From: an uncultured Oscillospiraceae bacterium
GTDB taxonomy: Bacteria > Bacillota > Clostridia > Oscillospirales > Oscillospiraceae
DNA: 7,969 nt
Assembly (NCBI GenBank): GCA_910587205.1
Contig: CAJULZ010000116.1
Span: forward strand, 1 to 7,969
Direction of reading: 5' to 3'
The translations under genes were made by a program, and so were the position numbers. Of the stretch, positions 1-6,278 are shown piece by piece; position 1 is the first letter of the stretch, and each line of letters starts with the position of its first letter. A model generated the notes under the pieces. That model did not search any database, was not told where the DNA came from, and saw only the letters and a program-made list of their open reading frames with translations.

Positions 1-22
1 GGGGAGGGGGGGGGGGGGGGGG
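1..22. repeat. Poly-G run at the window edge, probable contig-end artefact
   Basis: Twenty-one of the first 22 bases are G, with one A at position 5. The run lies inside the GH112 reading frame and would encode PPPPPLP where the family has ordinary sequence. It most likely reflects a failed assembly end or a low-complexity tract. A simple two-colour Illumina no-signal tail would give G at the 3' end of a read, the opposite orientation to this, so the exact cause is unclear. Confidence 0.7.
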
Positions 23-450
23 ATGACTACGCAGCCCGTTTCCCTGTCATAGTCCCAGCCTGCCGGGGGGATGGGCGTCCCGGCGGTGCGGTCCACCACC
101 TCCCACCAGCGTTTGATGTCGTCCCGGGTGTTCACCTCCATCAGCTCGTCGCTGATGCCCTGCATCAATGGGATGGACAGCGGACCGCCGGGGGCGGTAT
201 AAAAGCCGGTCATAATGTAGCACTGCTGTACCTCGTCGGGGTTGGCCCGAGCCCAGGCGTTGTCCTTCCGGGTGGTATAGTAGGTGGAGTACACCTTGGC
301 GTCCACCGACTTGAGCTGCTCGGGGTAATCGGTGCCGTCGCAGTCCCGGATGGCGTCCGCCCCCCAGCGGTTCAGAAGCTCCAGCGTCTCGGGCACCACG
401 TCCACATCGGTGGGGATGGTGACCCGGCCTTTGTTGATTGTGTTTGCCAT
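1..450 (-). CDS. gnpA: GH112 1,3-beta-galactosyl-N-acetylhexosamine phosphorylase, N-terminal part (cut at window edge)
   Basis: The family splits galacto-N-biose or lacto-N-biose with phosphate into galactose-1-phosphate and GalNAc/GlcNAc in the cytoplasm. Seen: 150 codons from ATG at 448-450. The protein begins MANTINKGRVTIPTDVDVVP, followed by LLNRWGADAIRDCDGTDYP, KVYSTYYTTRKDNAW and, near residue 120, RWWEVVDRTAGTP. These match the family's conserved N-terminal stretch (the bifidobacterial enzyme has GADAIRNSDGT, KIYNAYFPTRAHNEW and YWEVVDRTTGE). The catalytic Asp (about residue 313 in the bifidobacterial enzyme) lies beyond the window; family length is about 720 aa. A GAGAGGGG ribosome site lies about 14 bases upstream. 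It is the last visible gene of the transporter operon, 73 bases after the second permease. Codons 144-150 fall in the G run and read as mostly proline, which is probably not real protein sequence. Some GH112 members act on galactosyl-beta-1,4-rhamnose instead; the N-terminal fragment does not settle specificity, so the symbol is provisional. Confidence 0.87.
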   Translation of the reverse strand, partial: MANTINKGRVTIPTDVDVVPETLELLNRWGADAIRDCDGTDYPEQLKSVDAKVYSTYYTTRKDNAWARANPDEVQQCYIMTGFYTAPGGPLSIPLMQGISDELMEVNTRDDIKRWWEVVDRTAGTPIPPAGWDYDRETGCVVIPPPPPLP

Positions 451-483
451 AGTTGTAAAGAGTTCCCCTCTCGTGCCGCCGCC

Positions 484-501
484 CCGCCCGTTGCCGGGCG
501 G
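484..501 (-). promoter_or_regulatory. Intercistronic hairpin between permease and GH112 gene
   Basis: CCGCCCG (484-490) and CGGGCGG (495-501) form a perfect 7-bp GC stem with a 4-base loop. It sits in the 73-base gap between the second permease stop and the GH112 start. No T tract follows, so it is not a convincing terminator. It could mark mRNA processing or stabilise one cistron. Function is inferred only from position. Confidence 0.45.
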
Positions 502-523
502 AGACGGCGAAGATAGTACGATC

Positions 524-1393
524 CTAACCCTTGACGCCGCCGCCGGTGACGCCGGAGATAATTTTCTCGGACAGGAAGATGTACAGCAGGAAGGTGGGCA
601 GGAACACGATGATGACCGCCGCGAACATGCCGCCCCACTGCCCGGTGTACTTCATGGCGTTGATGATGTTCAGCAGGCCGACGCCCACGGGGGCCATGCT
701 CTCGCTGCTGGTGAAGATCAGGGCCATGAAGAACTCGTTCCACACGGACATGAAGTTGAAGATCGTCACCGTCACGATGGCGGGCTGCACCAGGGGCAGC
801 ATGATCTTCAGGAAGGTCTTGGGGGCGCTGCACCCGTCCAAGTAGGCGGCTTCCTCATAGGCCCGGGACAGGGTGGAGAAGAAGTCCAGCAGATAGATGG
901 TGGTATAGGGCACCCGGAGGAGGATGTACAGCACCATCAGCAGCACCCGGCCCTTCAGCCCCCACTGGACGGACAGGGAGTAGATGGGCATGATGACCAT
1001 GATGACGGGTACGCTCATGGCTACCACCAGGCCGATGCGCAGGGCCTTGCCGCCGGTGAACTTCCAGCGGGAGAGCACATAGGCCGCCGGGGCGGAGATG
1101 GCCAGCACGCCCACGCAGGACACCACGGAGTACAGCAGGGAGTTGCCGAAGAATACGGACACGTTCTGGGCGTTCCAGGCGGTGGCGTAGTTTTCGAAAT
1201 GGAGGCCGGATTCAAACTTGAAGATCTGGCCGGAGAAGATCTCCCTGGAGGTGGACAGGCTGGCGCCTACAATCCACCCCAGCATGACCACGGTGAAGAT
1301 CAGCCAGAGCATCACGATGAGATAGCCGGGAAGCAGGCGGATCTCCTTGTGCCAATTGATTTTGCCGCGGTAAGTATTCTTTTCTTTTTTCAT
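524..1393 (-). CDS. Sugar ABC transporter permease, MalG-type (CUT1)
   Basis: A 289-aa inner-membrane subunit of a carbohydrate importer, the second of the permease pair. Seen: a short basic cytoplasmic start (MKKEKNTYRGKINWHKE), then a hydrophobic segment at about residues 20-45. Further membrane spans follow around 75-105, 115-135, 140-165, 200-225 and 255-280. The ATPase-docking EAA loop reads YEEAAYLDGCSAPKTFLKIM, followed by LPLVQPA, as in the MalG family. A GAGGGGGA ribosome site lies in the 16-base gap after the first permease, so the two are surely co-transcribed. Length is normal for the family (270-290 aa). Operon position before a GH112 gene suggests a galacto-N-biose/lacto-N-biose-type substrate, but the permease itself does not show specificity. 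Confidence 0.93.
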   Translation of the reverse strand: MKKEKNTYRGKINWHKEIRLLPGYLIVMLWLIFTVVMLGWIVGASLSTSREIFSGQIFKFESGLHFENYATAWNAQNVSVFFGNSLLYSVVSCVGVLAISAPAAYVLSRWKFTGGKALRIGLVVAMSVPVIMVIMPIYSLSVQWGLKGRVLLMVLYILLRVPYTTIYLLDFFSTLSRAYEEAAYLDGCSAPKTFLKIMLPLVQPAIVTVTIFNFMSVWNEFFMALIFTSSESMAPVGVGLLNIINAMKYTGQWGGMFAAVIIVFLPTFLLYIFLSEKIISGVTGGGVKG

Positions 1394-1409
1394 GACCGAT
1401 CCCCCTCTC

Positions 1410-2303
1410 TCAGTATTCCAGATCGCTGCCCTTGAAGAGCTTCTCCGTGACCAGGTACACGGCGATGATAATCAGCGTCAGCACCACGCCCACCGCGGCG
1501 CCCGCTCCGGCGTCCCGCTGGGTGATGCCCTTCCCGCCGAACACCATGTCGTACAGATAGATGACAGGCACAATGGTGGACGATTCCGTATCGATGGGGG
1601 AGAACATCTTGGTCCACAGGAAGAAGGTGGTGGTATTGATGCTCCAGAAGGTGATGGAGGTTTTGATGACGCCCTTGAGCAGGGGCAGGGTGATCCGGGT
1701 GAACTGGGCCACCTTACCGGCCCCGTCGATGGTGGCGGCCTCGTAGAGATCCTGGGGGATGCCTTCGATGCCGCTGATGTAGATCAGCATGTAGTAGCCC
1801 ACGCTGCCGAAGATAAAGGAGCCGGTCATGGCCCAGAACTTCAAATCGGTACCCAGCCACTTGATCTTGTCGCCGCCGAAGAGCTTGACGATCTCGTTAA
1901 GCAGGCCGTAGTCATAGTTGAAAATGTACTGGATCCACATGGTGGCTAAGGCCACGGCGCTGATGATGTTAGGCAGATAGATGACGGCCCGGAAGAACTT
2001 CTTGCCCCGGATGCCGCTGGTGACGGTAACGGCCATCAGCATAGCGAGGGCCAGGGTGATAATGCCGCCCACGAACCAGATGATCAGCATATTGCTCATG
2101 GAGGTGAGGAAGCTGGCGCTTTTGAAGATTTTCAGGTAGTTGCCCAGGCCGTAGAAGCTCCAGTCGGACATGGTGGCGGTGACGCTCTCCACCTGGAAGA
2201 AGCTCATCAGCACCGTGCGGCACACGGGGTAGACGAACATGATCAGCAGGGACAGCACGGCGGGCAGGCTGAACCAGAAGATCATGGCTTTATTTTTTCT
2301 CAT
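1410..2303 (-). CDS. Sugar ABC transporter permease, MalF-type (CUT1)
   Basis: A 297-aa inner-membrane subunit that pairs with the MalG-type permease. The start at 2301-2303 (MRKNKAMIFWFSLPAVLSLL) was chosen because AGGAAGGAG (2314-2322) lies about 10 bases upstream. The same frame stays open for 55 more codons, but that extension is Arg-rich and translates the terminator hairpin and the end of the binding-protein gene, so it is rejected. Membrane spans are seen at about residues 7-30, 70-95, 105-130, 155-180, 205-225 and 265-285. The EAA loop reads YEAATIDGAGKVAQFTRIT, followed by LPLLKG. Typical MalF/UgpA-like length for Firmicutes. The hairpin between this gene and the binding-protein gene probably lowers its expression relative to the binding protein. 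Confidence 0.93.
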   Translation of the reverse strand: MRKNKAMIFWFSLPAVLSLLIMFVYPVCRTVLMSFFQVESVTATMSDWSFYGLGNYLKIFKSASFLTSMSNMLIIWFVGGIITLALAMLMAVTVTSGIRGKKFFRAVIYLPNIISAVALATMWIQYIFNYDYGLLNEIVKLFGGDKIKWLGTDLKFWAMTGSFIFGSVGYYMLIYISGIEGIPQDLYEAATIDGAGKVAQFTRITLPLLKGVIKTSITFWSINTTTFFLWTKMFSPIDTESSTIVPVIYLYDMVFGGKGITQRDAGAGAAVGVVLTLIIIAVYLVTEKLFKGSDLEY

Positions 2304-2339
2304 GTTTCGCTCTCTCCTTCCTGCTTTTGGGTACGAAAA

Positions 2340-2373
2340 GGGCAGGCGGCGCTTTGGAAAGCGCCGCCTGCCC
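2340..2373 (-). terminator. 16-bp terminator-like hairpin between binding-protein and permease genes (probable attenuator)
   Basis: The arm 2340-2355 (GGGCAGGCGGCGCTTT on the plus strand) is the exact complement of 2358-2373, leaving a nominal 2-base centre. On the minus-strand RNA the stem is followed by CUUUUCG, a short U tract. It lies 19 bases after the binding-protein stop and 36 bases before the permease start. In sugar ABC operons a leaky terminator here commonly lets the binding protein be made in excess over the membrane subunits. That role is inferred from family practice. Confidence 0.75.
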
Positions 2374-2392
2374 AGCGCGACTGGTGTGCAGC

Positions 2393-3712
2393 TTATTTGT
2401 ATAGGGCGTCCAAGGCGGCGCAGAAGGCGGCGCCGTCGGCGTATTTGCCCTCGAACAGCTCGGTGCACATGGACTTAATGGTGTCCTTCAGGTCGGCGTT
2501 GGCGCTGATGCCCGCGCACCAGGTCATGGGGGACACGGCGGCCTGGAGGGTCTCGATGGTGCCGGTGAGGTCGGCGGGGGCGGTGTTGCGGCTGTCGGCG
2601 GGGATCTGGTGGGCCTCATCGGCCAGCTTCTGGCCGTACTCGCCGGAGACGATGAACATGATAAAGTCAAAGGCGGCCTGGGGGTTCTTGCTATAGCTGG
2701 AGATGGCCAGGGAGTTGGCGCCCATGTAGGCCGCGCCGTTGTCCGCGCCGCCGTCCACGGCGGGGTAGTTGAACAGGCCCCAATTGACCTGGGTGCCGGT
2801 CTGGTTATTGACCTCGGCGGTGACATAGTCGGCGCAGACGATCATGGCGGCCTGGCCGAAGCCGATCTTGTTCTCGCTGGAGGGGAACTCGTCGGGGGCG
2901 CCGTCCACGAAGTAGCCCTTGTTCACCAGGTCGATGATATCCTGGGCGGCCTGCTCAGCGGCGGTGCCGGACCAGCCGCCGTTCATATTCAGCTCCTCGA
3001 TCTTGGCCTCGCCCAGGTGACGGACCAGGCTGTGGTAGAACGCGAAGTCACAGTAGGCGGAGTCCTGGGCCAGGGGGGCGATGCCCGCGTCCTTCAGCTT
3101 CTGGCACACGTCCAGGAACTCGGTCCAGGTCTTGGGCTCGGCGGTGATCTCGGCCTTGGCGAAGGCGTCCTTGTCATAGAAGATGCCGCCGATCTGGGGC
3201 TGCTCGGCGATGGCGTTCAGGTAGCCGGCCCAGGCGATGGACTGGTCGTTGAAGCACTTATAGCTGAAGCTGTCGTAGTTGGCGGCCTTGGCCATCTCGG
3301 TCAGGTCGTAGGTGAACTTGTTGTAGACGGTGCCGATGCGCTTGTAGTCGTCCTCAATGATGTCAATGTTGTCCTGGGCTTCCAGGGAGGCGGCCAGCAC
3401 CTTGTTCACGTCGCGGCCCTTGAACTCGATAGTTACCTTGGCGCCGGTCTCCTCCTCGAAGGCGGCCTTGGCGGCCTCGATGACGTTGGCCTGGGGCTCG
3501 CCGGAGGACCACATGGACCACATGGTCAGCTCCACGCCCTCATACTTCTTGCCGGCGGGGGCGGGATCGGTGTTGTCATCGGCGGGCTGGGAAGCGGGGG
3601 GATTGCTGGCGGGGGCCTGGCTGGGGGTGCCGGCGTTGTTGCTGCACCCGGCCAGCATGCCCAGCACCATAACGGAAGCCAGCAGCAGAGCCATCAGTTT
3701 TTTCATTTTCAT
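2393..3712 (-). CDS. Carbohydrate ABC transporter substrate-binding lipoprotein (CUT1, extracellular solute-binding family 1)
   Basis: A 439-aa lipid-anchored protein that captures sugar outside the cell and delivers it to the permease pair. Seen: a basic then hydrophobic signal (MKMKKLMALLLASVMVLGM) with lipobox LAGC and lipidated Cys23. A flexible Pro/Ser/Ala/Asp-rich linker follows to about residue 54. The mature domain starts at YEGVELTMWSMWSSGE, then AAFEEETGAKVTIEF, the usual first strand and helix of family 1 binding proteins. Trp-rich and aromatic patches (YDKDAF, EPKTWTEFLDVC, SPMTWCAG) suit sugar stacking. Start chosen by AGGAGG (3719-3724) 6 bases upstream; the Met two codons later would be spaced less well. 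It is first in the minus-strand operon and divergent from araC. The substrate is inferred from the downstream GH112 gene. Confidence 0.93.
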   Translation of the reverse strand: MKMKKLMALLLASVMVLGMLAGCSNNAGTPSQAPASNPPASQPADDNTDPAPAGKKYEGVELTMWSMWSSGEPQANVIEAAKAAFEEETGAKVTIEFKGRDVNKVLAASLEAQDNIDIIEDDYKRIGTVYNKFTYDLTEMAKAANYDSFSYKCFNDQSIAWAGYLNAIAEQPQIGGIFYDKDAFAKAEITAEPKTWTEFLDVCQKLKDAGIAPLAQDSAYCDFAFYHSLVRHLGEAKIEELNMNGGWSGTAAEQAAQDIIDLVNKGYFVDGAPDEFPSSENKIGFGQAAMIVCADYVTAEVNNQTGTQVNWGLFNYPAVDGGADNGAAYMGANSLAISSYSKNPQAAFDFIMFIVSGEYGQKLADEAHQIPADSRNTAPADLTGTIETLQAAVSPMTWCAGISANADLKDTIKSMCTELFEGKYADGAAFCAALDALYK

Positions 3713-3746
3713 GTTCTACCTCCTGAAATGATCGATGATGTCTTTT

Positions 3747-3760
3747 GGCCGTTTCCGGCC
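3747..3760 (-). promoter_or_regulatory. GNRA-loop hairpin in the binding-protein leader
   Basis: On the minus strand the sequence reads GGCCG-GAAA-CGGCC: a 5-bp GC stem capped by a GAAA tetraloop, about 22 bases upstream of the AGGAGG ribosome site. GNRA loops are unusually stable in RNA. It could protect the 5' end of the transporter mRNA. This is an inference from sequence only. Confidence 0.45.
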
Positions 3761-3772
3761 TTGTCAATTACG

Positions 3773-3778
3773 AGTATA
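3773..3778 (-). promoter_or_regulatory. Candidate -10 box (TATACT) for the transporter operon
   Basis: The minus strand reads GCTATACTCG, with TATACT close to the TATAAT consensus; a start about 7 bases on gives a leader of roughly 50 bases. No good -35 is found 16-18 bases upstream (about TGTTTC), which suits a promoter needing an activator such as the adjacent AraC protein. An alternative is the perfect TTGACA at 3762-3767 (minus), but its -10 position reads only AAGACA, a poor match. Confidence 0.45.
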
Positions 3779-3820
3779 GCGGGTTTTTCCCCAGGGAAAC
3801 AGCCCGTTTGTTGCTATACT
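3773..3820. repeat. Inverted repeat AGTATAGC / GCTATACT with nested dyads, candidate operator
   Basis: AGTATAGC (3773-3780) is the exact complement of GCTATACT (3813-3820), with 32 bases between. Inside lie CGGG (3780-3783)/CCCG (3803-3806) and TTTCCC (3786-3791)/GGGAAA (3794-3799). Each outer arm therefore carries an outward-facing TATACT box, one towards each gene arm. This mirror arrangement suggests a shared control site, plausibly bound by the AraC regulator. Confidence 0.5.
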
Positions 3821-3831
3821 ATTTATAAATA
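3820..3831. repeat. 12-bp AT palindrome overlapping the first of three TAAATATT repeats
   Basis: TATTTATAAATA at 3820-3831 is a perfect palindrome. It overlaps TAAATATTGC (3826-3835), which recurs exactly at 3966-3975 over the araC -35 box; a shorter TAAATATT lies at 3934-3941. The repeats may be regulator-binding half sites, though AT-rich DNA makes chance matches easier. Confidence 0.35.
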
Positions 3832-3971
3832 TTGCTTTTTTCCCATTTGTTGAATCGCCCAAGATCCTGTGCCGCTTTTGGGGAGGAAATCGGCGAAGTG
3901 CGCCCACCCAACCAAAAAACAGAAAAATACCGCTAAATATTTTGAGGAAAACGAGGATAGCTTTTTAAATA

Positions 3972-4000
3972 TTGCACAATCCTCCAAAATGGTTTATAAT
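3972..4000 (+). promoter_or_regulatory. Sigma70-type promoter for araC-sulfatase-maturase
   Basis: TTGCAC (3972-3977), a 17-base spacer and a perfect TATAAT (3995-4000). Predicted transcription start is near 4007, giving a leader of about 54 bases before the araC ATG. This is the best-matching promoter in the window. It would serve the whole plus-strand arm, since no other promoter is obvious before the sulfatase or maturase genes. Confidence 0.7.
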
Positions 4001-4043
4001 ATTCGGGAAACAGCTCTACGCAGATTTTTTGATAAAATTGCGC

Positions 4044-4051
4044 AAAGGAGG
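4044..4051 (+). promoter_or_regulatory. Ribosome binding site that fixes the araC start
   Basis: AAAGGAGG ends 9 bases before the ATG at 4061. It selects this start over the GTG at 3869, which has no Shine-Dalgarno match, and over the ATG at 4121, which follows only a GC palindrome. Confidence 0.85.
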
Positions 4052-4060
4052 CGCGGCTGG

Positions 4061-4894
4061 ATGGCGACCTATAGCTTTTCCCGTGCGGAGCTAGCTCCGC
4101 CCATTCGCGGGGCCCCGCGAATGATCTACATTACCCGCGACCAATATGCGGGAAACTGGAATTCCAACCTCCACACCCACGGCTGTGCCGAACTGTTTTT
4201 CATTACCGACGGCCACGGCCGCTTCCGTACCCAGTCGGAGGAGTTCCCCGTGTCCATCCGGGACCTGATCATCATCAACCCTAACGTCCCCCACACCGAG
4301 CTGAGCCAGGCGGACAGTCCGCTGGAATACACGGTGCTGGGGGTGGAGGGGCTGGAGACCATGGCGGGGGTGGAGGGCTACACCATGCTCCACCTCCACA
4401 GCGGCTGGGAGGAGCTGACCGGCCTGCTGGGGCTGATCCTCCGGGAGGCCGGCGCCGCCCTGCCGGGGTATGAGCAGGCCTGCGGCGCGCTGCTGGCGGT
4501 GATCCTGATCCGGTTGGGGCGGCTGGGGGAGGCGGCGCTGTCCGGCGAGCCCGCCGGGCCCCGGACCACCCGGGAGTGCGATTTGGTGCGGCGGTATATC
4601 GACAACCACTTCAAGGAGAGCCTTACCCTGGAGCAGCTGGCGGAGCTGGCCCACCTAAACAAGTACTACATGGCCCACACGTTCCGCCGGGAGTTTGGGG
4701 TCTCCCCCATCAACTACCTGATTTCCCGGCGCATTGAGGAGAGCCGTTTTTTGCTGCGGGAGACGGACCACACCCTGTCCCTGATCTCCCAGATGCTGGG
4801 CTTCTCCTCCCTGAGCTACTTTTCCCAGTGCTTCCGCCGGGTGGAGGGGGTCAGCCCCACGGAATACCGGAAGCAGAACCAGCAAAGGCTATAG
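4061..4894 (+). CDS. AraC-family transcriptional regulator with N-terminal cupin sensor
   Basis: A 277-aa DNA-binding regulator. Seen: an N-terminal cupin-type ligand pocket, with NLHTHGCAELFFITDGHG at about residues 36-53 and the NPNVPHTEL turn near residue 90. The C-terminal double helix-turn-helix occupies about residues 175-275. Helix-turn-helix 1 covers SLTLEQLAELAHLNKYYMAH; the linking segment is FGVSPINYLISRRIEESRFL; the second unit contains SQMLGFSSLSYFSQCFRRVE and ends GVSPTEYRK, the classic AraC signature. Length is typical for the family. It lies between the divergent transporter operon and the sulfatase/maturase genes, so it most likely senses the incoming sugar or a breakdown product and activates both arms. 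The gene has its own strong promoter. Odd: codons 9-21 form two adjacent perfect DNA palindromes, with CTA, GCT and CGA codons that are uncommon in the neighbouring genes. Confidence 0.92.
   Translation: MATYSFSRAELAPPIRGAPRMIYITRDQYAGNWNSNLHTHGCAELFFITDGHGRFRTQSEEFPVSIRDLIIINPNVPHTELSQADSPLEYTVLGVEGLETMAGVEGYTMLHLHSGWEELTGLLGLILREAGAALPGYEQACGALLAVILIRLGRLGEAALSGEPAGPRTTRECDLVRRYIDNHFKESLTLEQLAELAHLNKYYMAHTFRREFGVSPINYLISRRIEESRFLLRETDHTLSLISQMLGFSSLSYFSQCFRRVEGVSPTEYRKQNQQRL
4085..4122. repeat. Twin perfect palindromes inside the 5' end of araC
   Basis: GCGGAGCTAGCTCCGC (4085-4100) is a perfect 16-bp palindrome. Two bases later ATTCGCGGGGCCCCGCGAAT (4103-4122) is a perfect 20-bp palindrome. 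As RNA they would fold into stems of 6 and 8 bp with CUAG and GGCC loops, starting 24 bases after the araC start codon. They could be an operator, a translation-limiting structure or a dimerising RNA. Function is unknown. Confidence 0.8.
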
Positions 4895-4909
4895 CGGGAG
4901 GGATTGTTT

Positions 4910-6265
4910 ATGTCCTATAATATTATCTTCTATTTTTCCGACCAGCAGCGGTGGGACACCTGCGGCTGCTTCGGCCAGCCCCTGGCCGTCACCCCCAACC
5001 TGGACGCCCTGGCCCGAGAGGGGGTCAAGTTTGACAACGCCTTTTCCCCCCAGCCGGTGTGCGGCCCCTGCCGCGCCCTGTTCCAGACCGGCAAATGGCC
5101 CACGCAGACAGGGTGTTTCCGCAACAACGTGATGCTGCCGCCGGGGGAAAAGACCCTGGCTGGGTATCTGGAAGCGGCGGGGTATGAGACGGCCTATGTG
5201 GGCAAGTGGCACCTGGCCAGCGACGGCCCGCTGGACGGCCCGCCCGCGGTGGACCACACCGTCACCGCCGTCCCCCCGGCGCTGCGGGGCGGGTACACCG
5301 GCTTTTGGCGGGCGGCCGATGTGCTGGAGTTCACCTCCCACGGCTACGACGGCTATGTATTTGACGAAAACGGCCGGCGGGTGGATTTCCAAGGCTACCG
5401 GGCGGACTGCGTCAACGGCATGGCCCTGGAATTCCTGGACGGCTATGACGGCAAAAAGCCCTTTTTCCTGACTGTCTCCCAGATCGAGCCCCACCACCAG
5501 AACGACCGGGGGCACTACGAGGGGCCGGAGGGTTCCAGGGAGCGCTTCCGGGACTTCGTCCTGCCCGGGGACCTGGCAGCCCTGGGGGGCAACGCGGTGG
5601 AGGAGTACCCGGACTACCTGGGCCAGTGCGCCAGTTTGGATGAAAATCTTGGGCGGCTGGTGGAGAGATTGAAGGAGAAAGGGTTGTATGAGGACACGGT
5701 GATTCTCTACACCTCGGACCACGGTTCTCACTTCAAAACCCGTAACCGGGACGCCCATCTCAACGGCGGCGATGACTATAAGCGCTCCTGCCACGACGCC
5801 AGCCTCCACGTCCCCCTGGTCATCGCCGGGGGGCCCTTCCGGGGCGGGGTGGCGGTGGAGGAGCTGGTGAGCACGGCCAGCCTGCCCAAAACCATCCTGG
5901 CCCTGGCCGGGGTGGACGTGGGGGAGGACATGATTGGGGAAAATCTGCTGGATGTGGTGGAGAAGCGGGACCCCTCCCGGCCCAACGAGGTGTTCGCGCA
6001 GATCTCGGAGAGCCGGGTGGGCCGGTGCATCCGCACCCCCCGGTACACCTATTCCGTCTACGCCCCCGGCGTGGACGGCGGGACGGTGCCGGCGGCGGAT
6101 ATATACGCGGACGATTTCCTCTACGACATGGAGCGGGACCCGTACCAGCTCAACAACGTGGTATCCGACCTGGCCTATGCCCAAGTGAAGGCGGAGTTGC
6201 GGGGGCGTCTGCTGGAGTGGATCTGGCGGGCGGAGGGACGCCGCCCGGCCATTTTGGACGAATAA
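4910..6265 (+). CDS. Type I sulfatase (S1 family), Cys-type, no signal peptide
   Basis: A 451-aa sulfate-ester hydrolase. Seen: N-terminal metal-site strand FYFSDQQRWDTCGCFG (D11, Q12); active-site signature C51-G-P-C-R55, the C-x-P-x-R motif in which Cys51 becomes formylglycine; TGKWPTQTG after it; YVGKWHLA with K99 and H101; QIEPHHQND; the second metal site YTSDHGSHF; and a late Lys/His region ending LHVPLVI. The C-terminal subdomain holds FLYDMERDPYQLNNVV, typical of arylsulfatase-like enzymes. The start is the ATG at 4910 with GGGAGGG (4896-4902) 7 bases upstream, rather than the TTG two codons earlier. No signal peptide or membrane anchor, so it should act in the cytoplasm. The adjacent maturase is what a Cys-type sulfatase needs in an anaerobe. 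The substrate is unproven; a sulfated host-glycan disaccharide fits the neighbours. Confidence 0.92.
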   Translation: MSYNIIFYFSDQQRWDTCGCFGQPLAVTPNLDALAREGVKFDNAFSPQPVCGPCRALFQTGKWPTQTGCFRNNVMLPPGEKTLAGYLEAAGYETAYVGKWHLASDGPLDGPPAVDHTVTAVPPALRGGYTGFWRAADVLEFTSHGYDGYVFDENGRRVDFQGYRADCVNGMALEFLDGYDGKKPFFLTVSQIEPHHQNDRGHYEGPEGSRERFRDFVLPGDLAALGGNAVEEYPDYLGQCASLDENLGRLVERLKEKGLYEDTVILYTSDHGSHFKTRNRDAHLNGGDDYKRSCHDASLHVPLVIAGGPFRGGVAVEELVSTASLPKTILALAGVDVGEDMIGENLLDVVEKRDPSRPNEVFAQISESRVGRCIRTPRYTYSVYAPGVDGGTVPAADIYADDFLYDMERDPYQLNNVVSDLAYAQVKAELRGRLLEWIWRAEGRRPAILDE

Positions 6266-6278
6266 GGGGGAGGAGCGG

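Larger units (their letters stand above)
3713..4060. promoter_or_regulatory. Divergent regulatory region between the transporter operon and araC
   Basis: No credible gene is seen. The araC frame is open upstream to a GTG at 3869, but there is no ribosome site there and the translated extension is Lys/Asn-rich, unlike the rest. The region is clearly more AT-rich than its surroundings, especially 3905-4045. It contains a leader hairpin, mirrored TATACT boxes, an AT palindrome with repeats, and the araC promoter, listed separately. Confidence 0.8.

Noticed and set aside
332..1949. Long plus-strand frames opposite the permeases (332-1435, 1392-1949)
   Set aside because: Gly/His/Asp/Gln-rich shadows of permease codons; the permeases carry EAA loops and proper ribosome sites.
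2304..2468. 55-codon N-terminal extension of the MalF-type permease
   Set aside because: It translates the terminator hairpin and the end of the binding-protein gene into Arg-rich sequence, and the inner ATG has AGGAAGGAG upstream.
3739..3767. TTGACA (3762-3767, minus) as the main transporter promoter
   Set aside because: The -35 is perfect but the -10 position at a 17-base spacing reads AAGACA, so it is kept only as an alternative.
2609..3853. 414-codon plus-strand open frame opposite the binding-protein gene
   Set aside because: Gly/Val/Leu repetition with no motif, antisense to a complete lipoprotein gene that has a ribosome site and lipobox.
3869..4060. 64-codon upstream extension of araC from a GTG
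   Set aside because: No ribosome site, Lys/Asn-rich sequence spanning the araC promoter, and AraC proteins usually begin near the chosen ATG.
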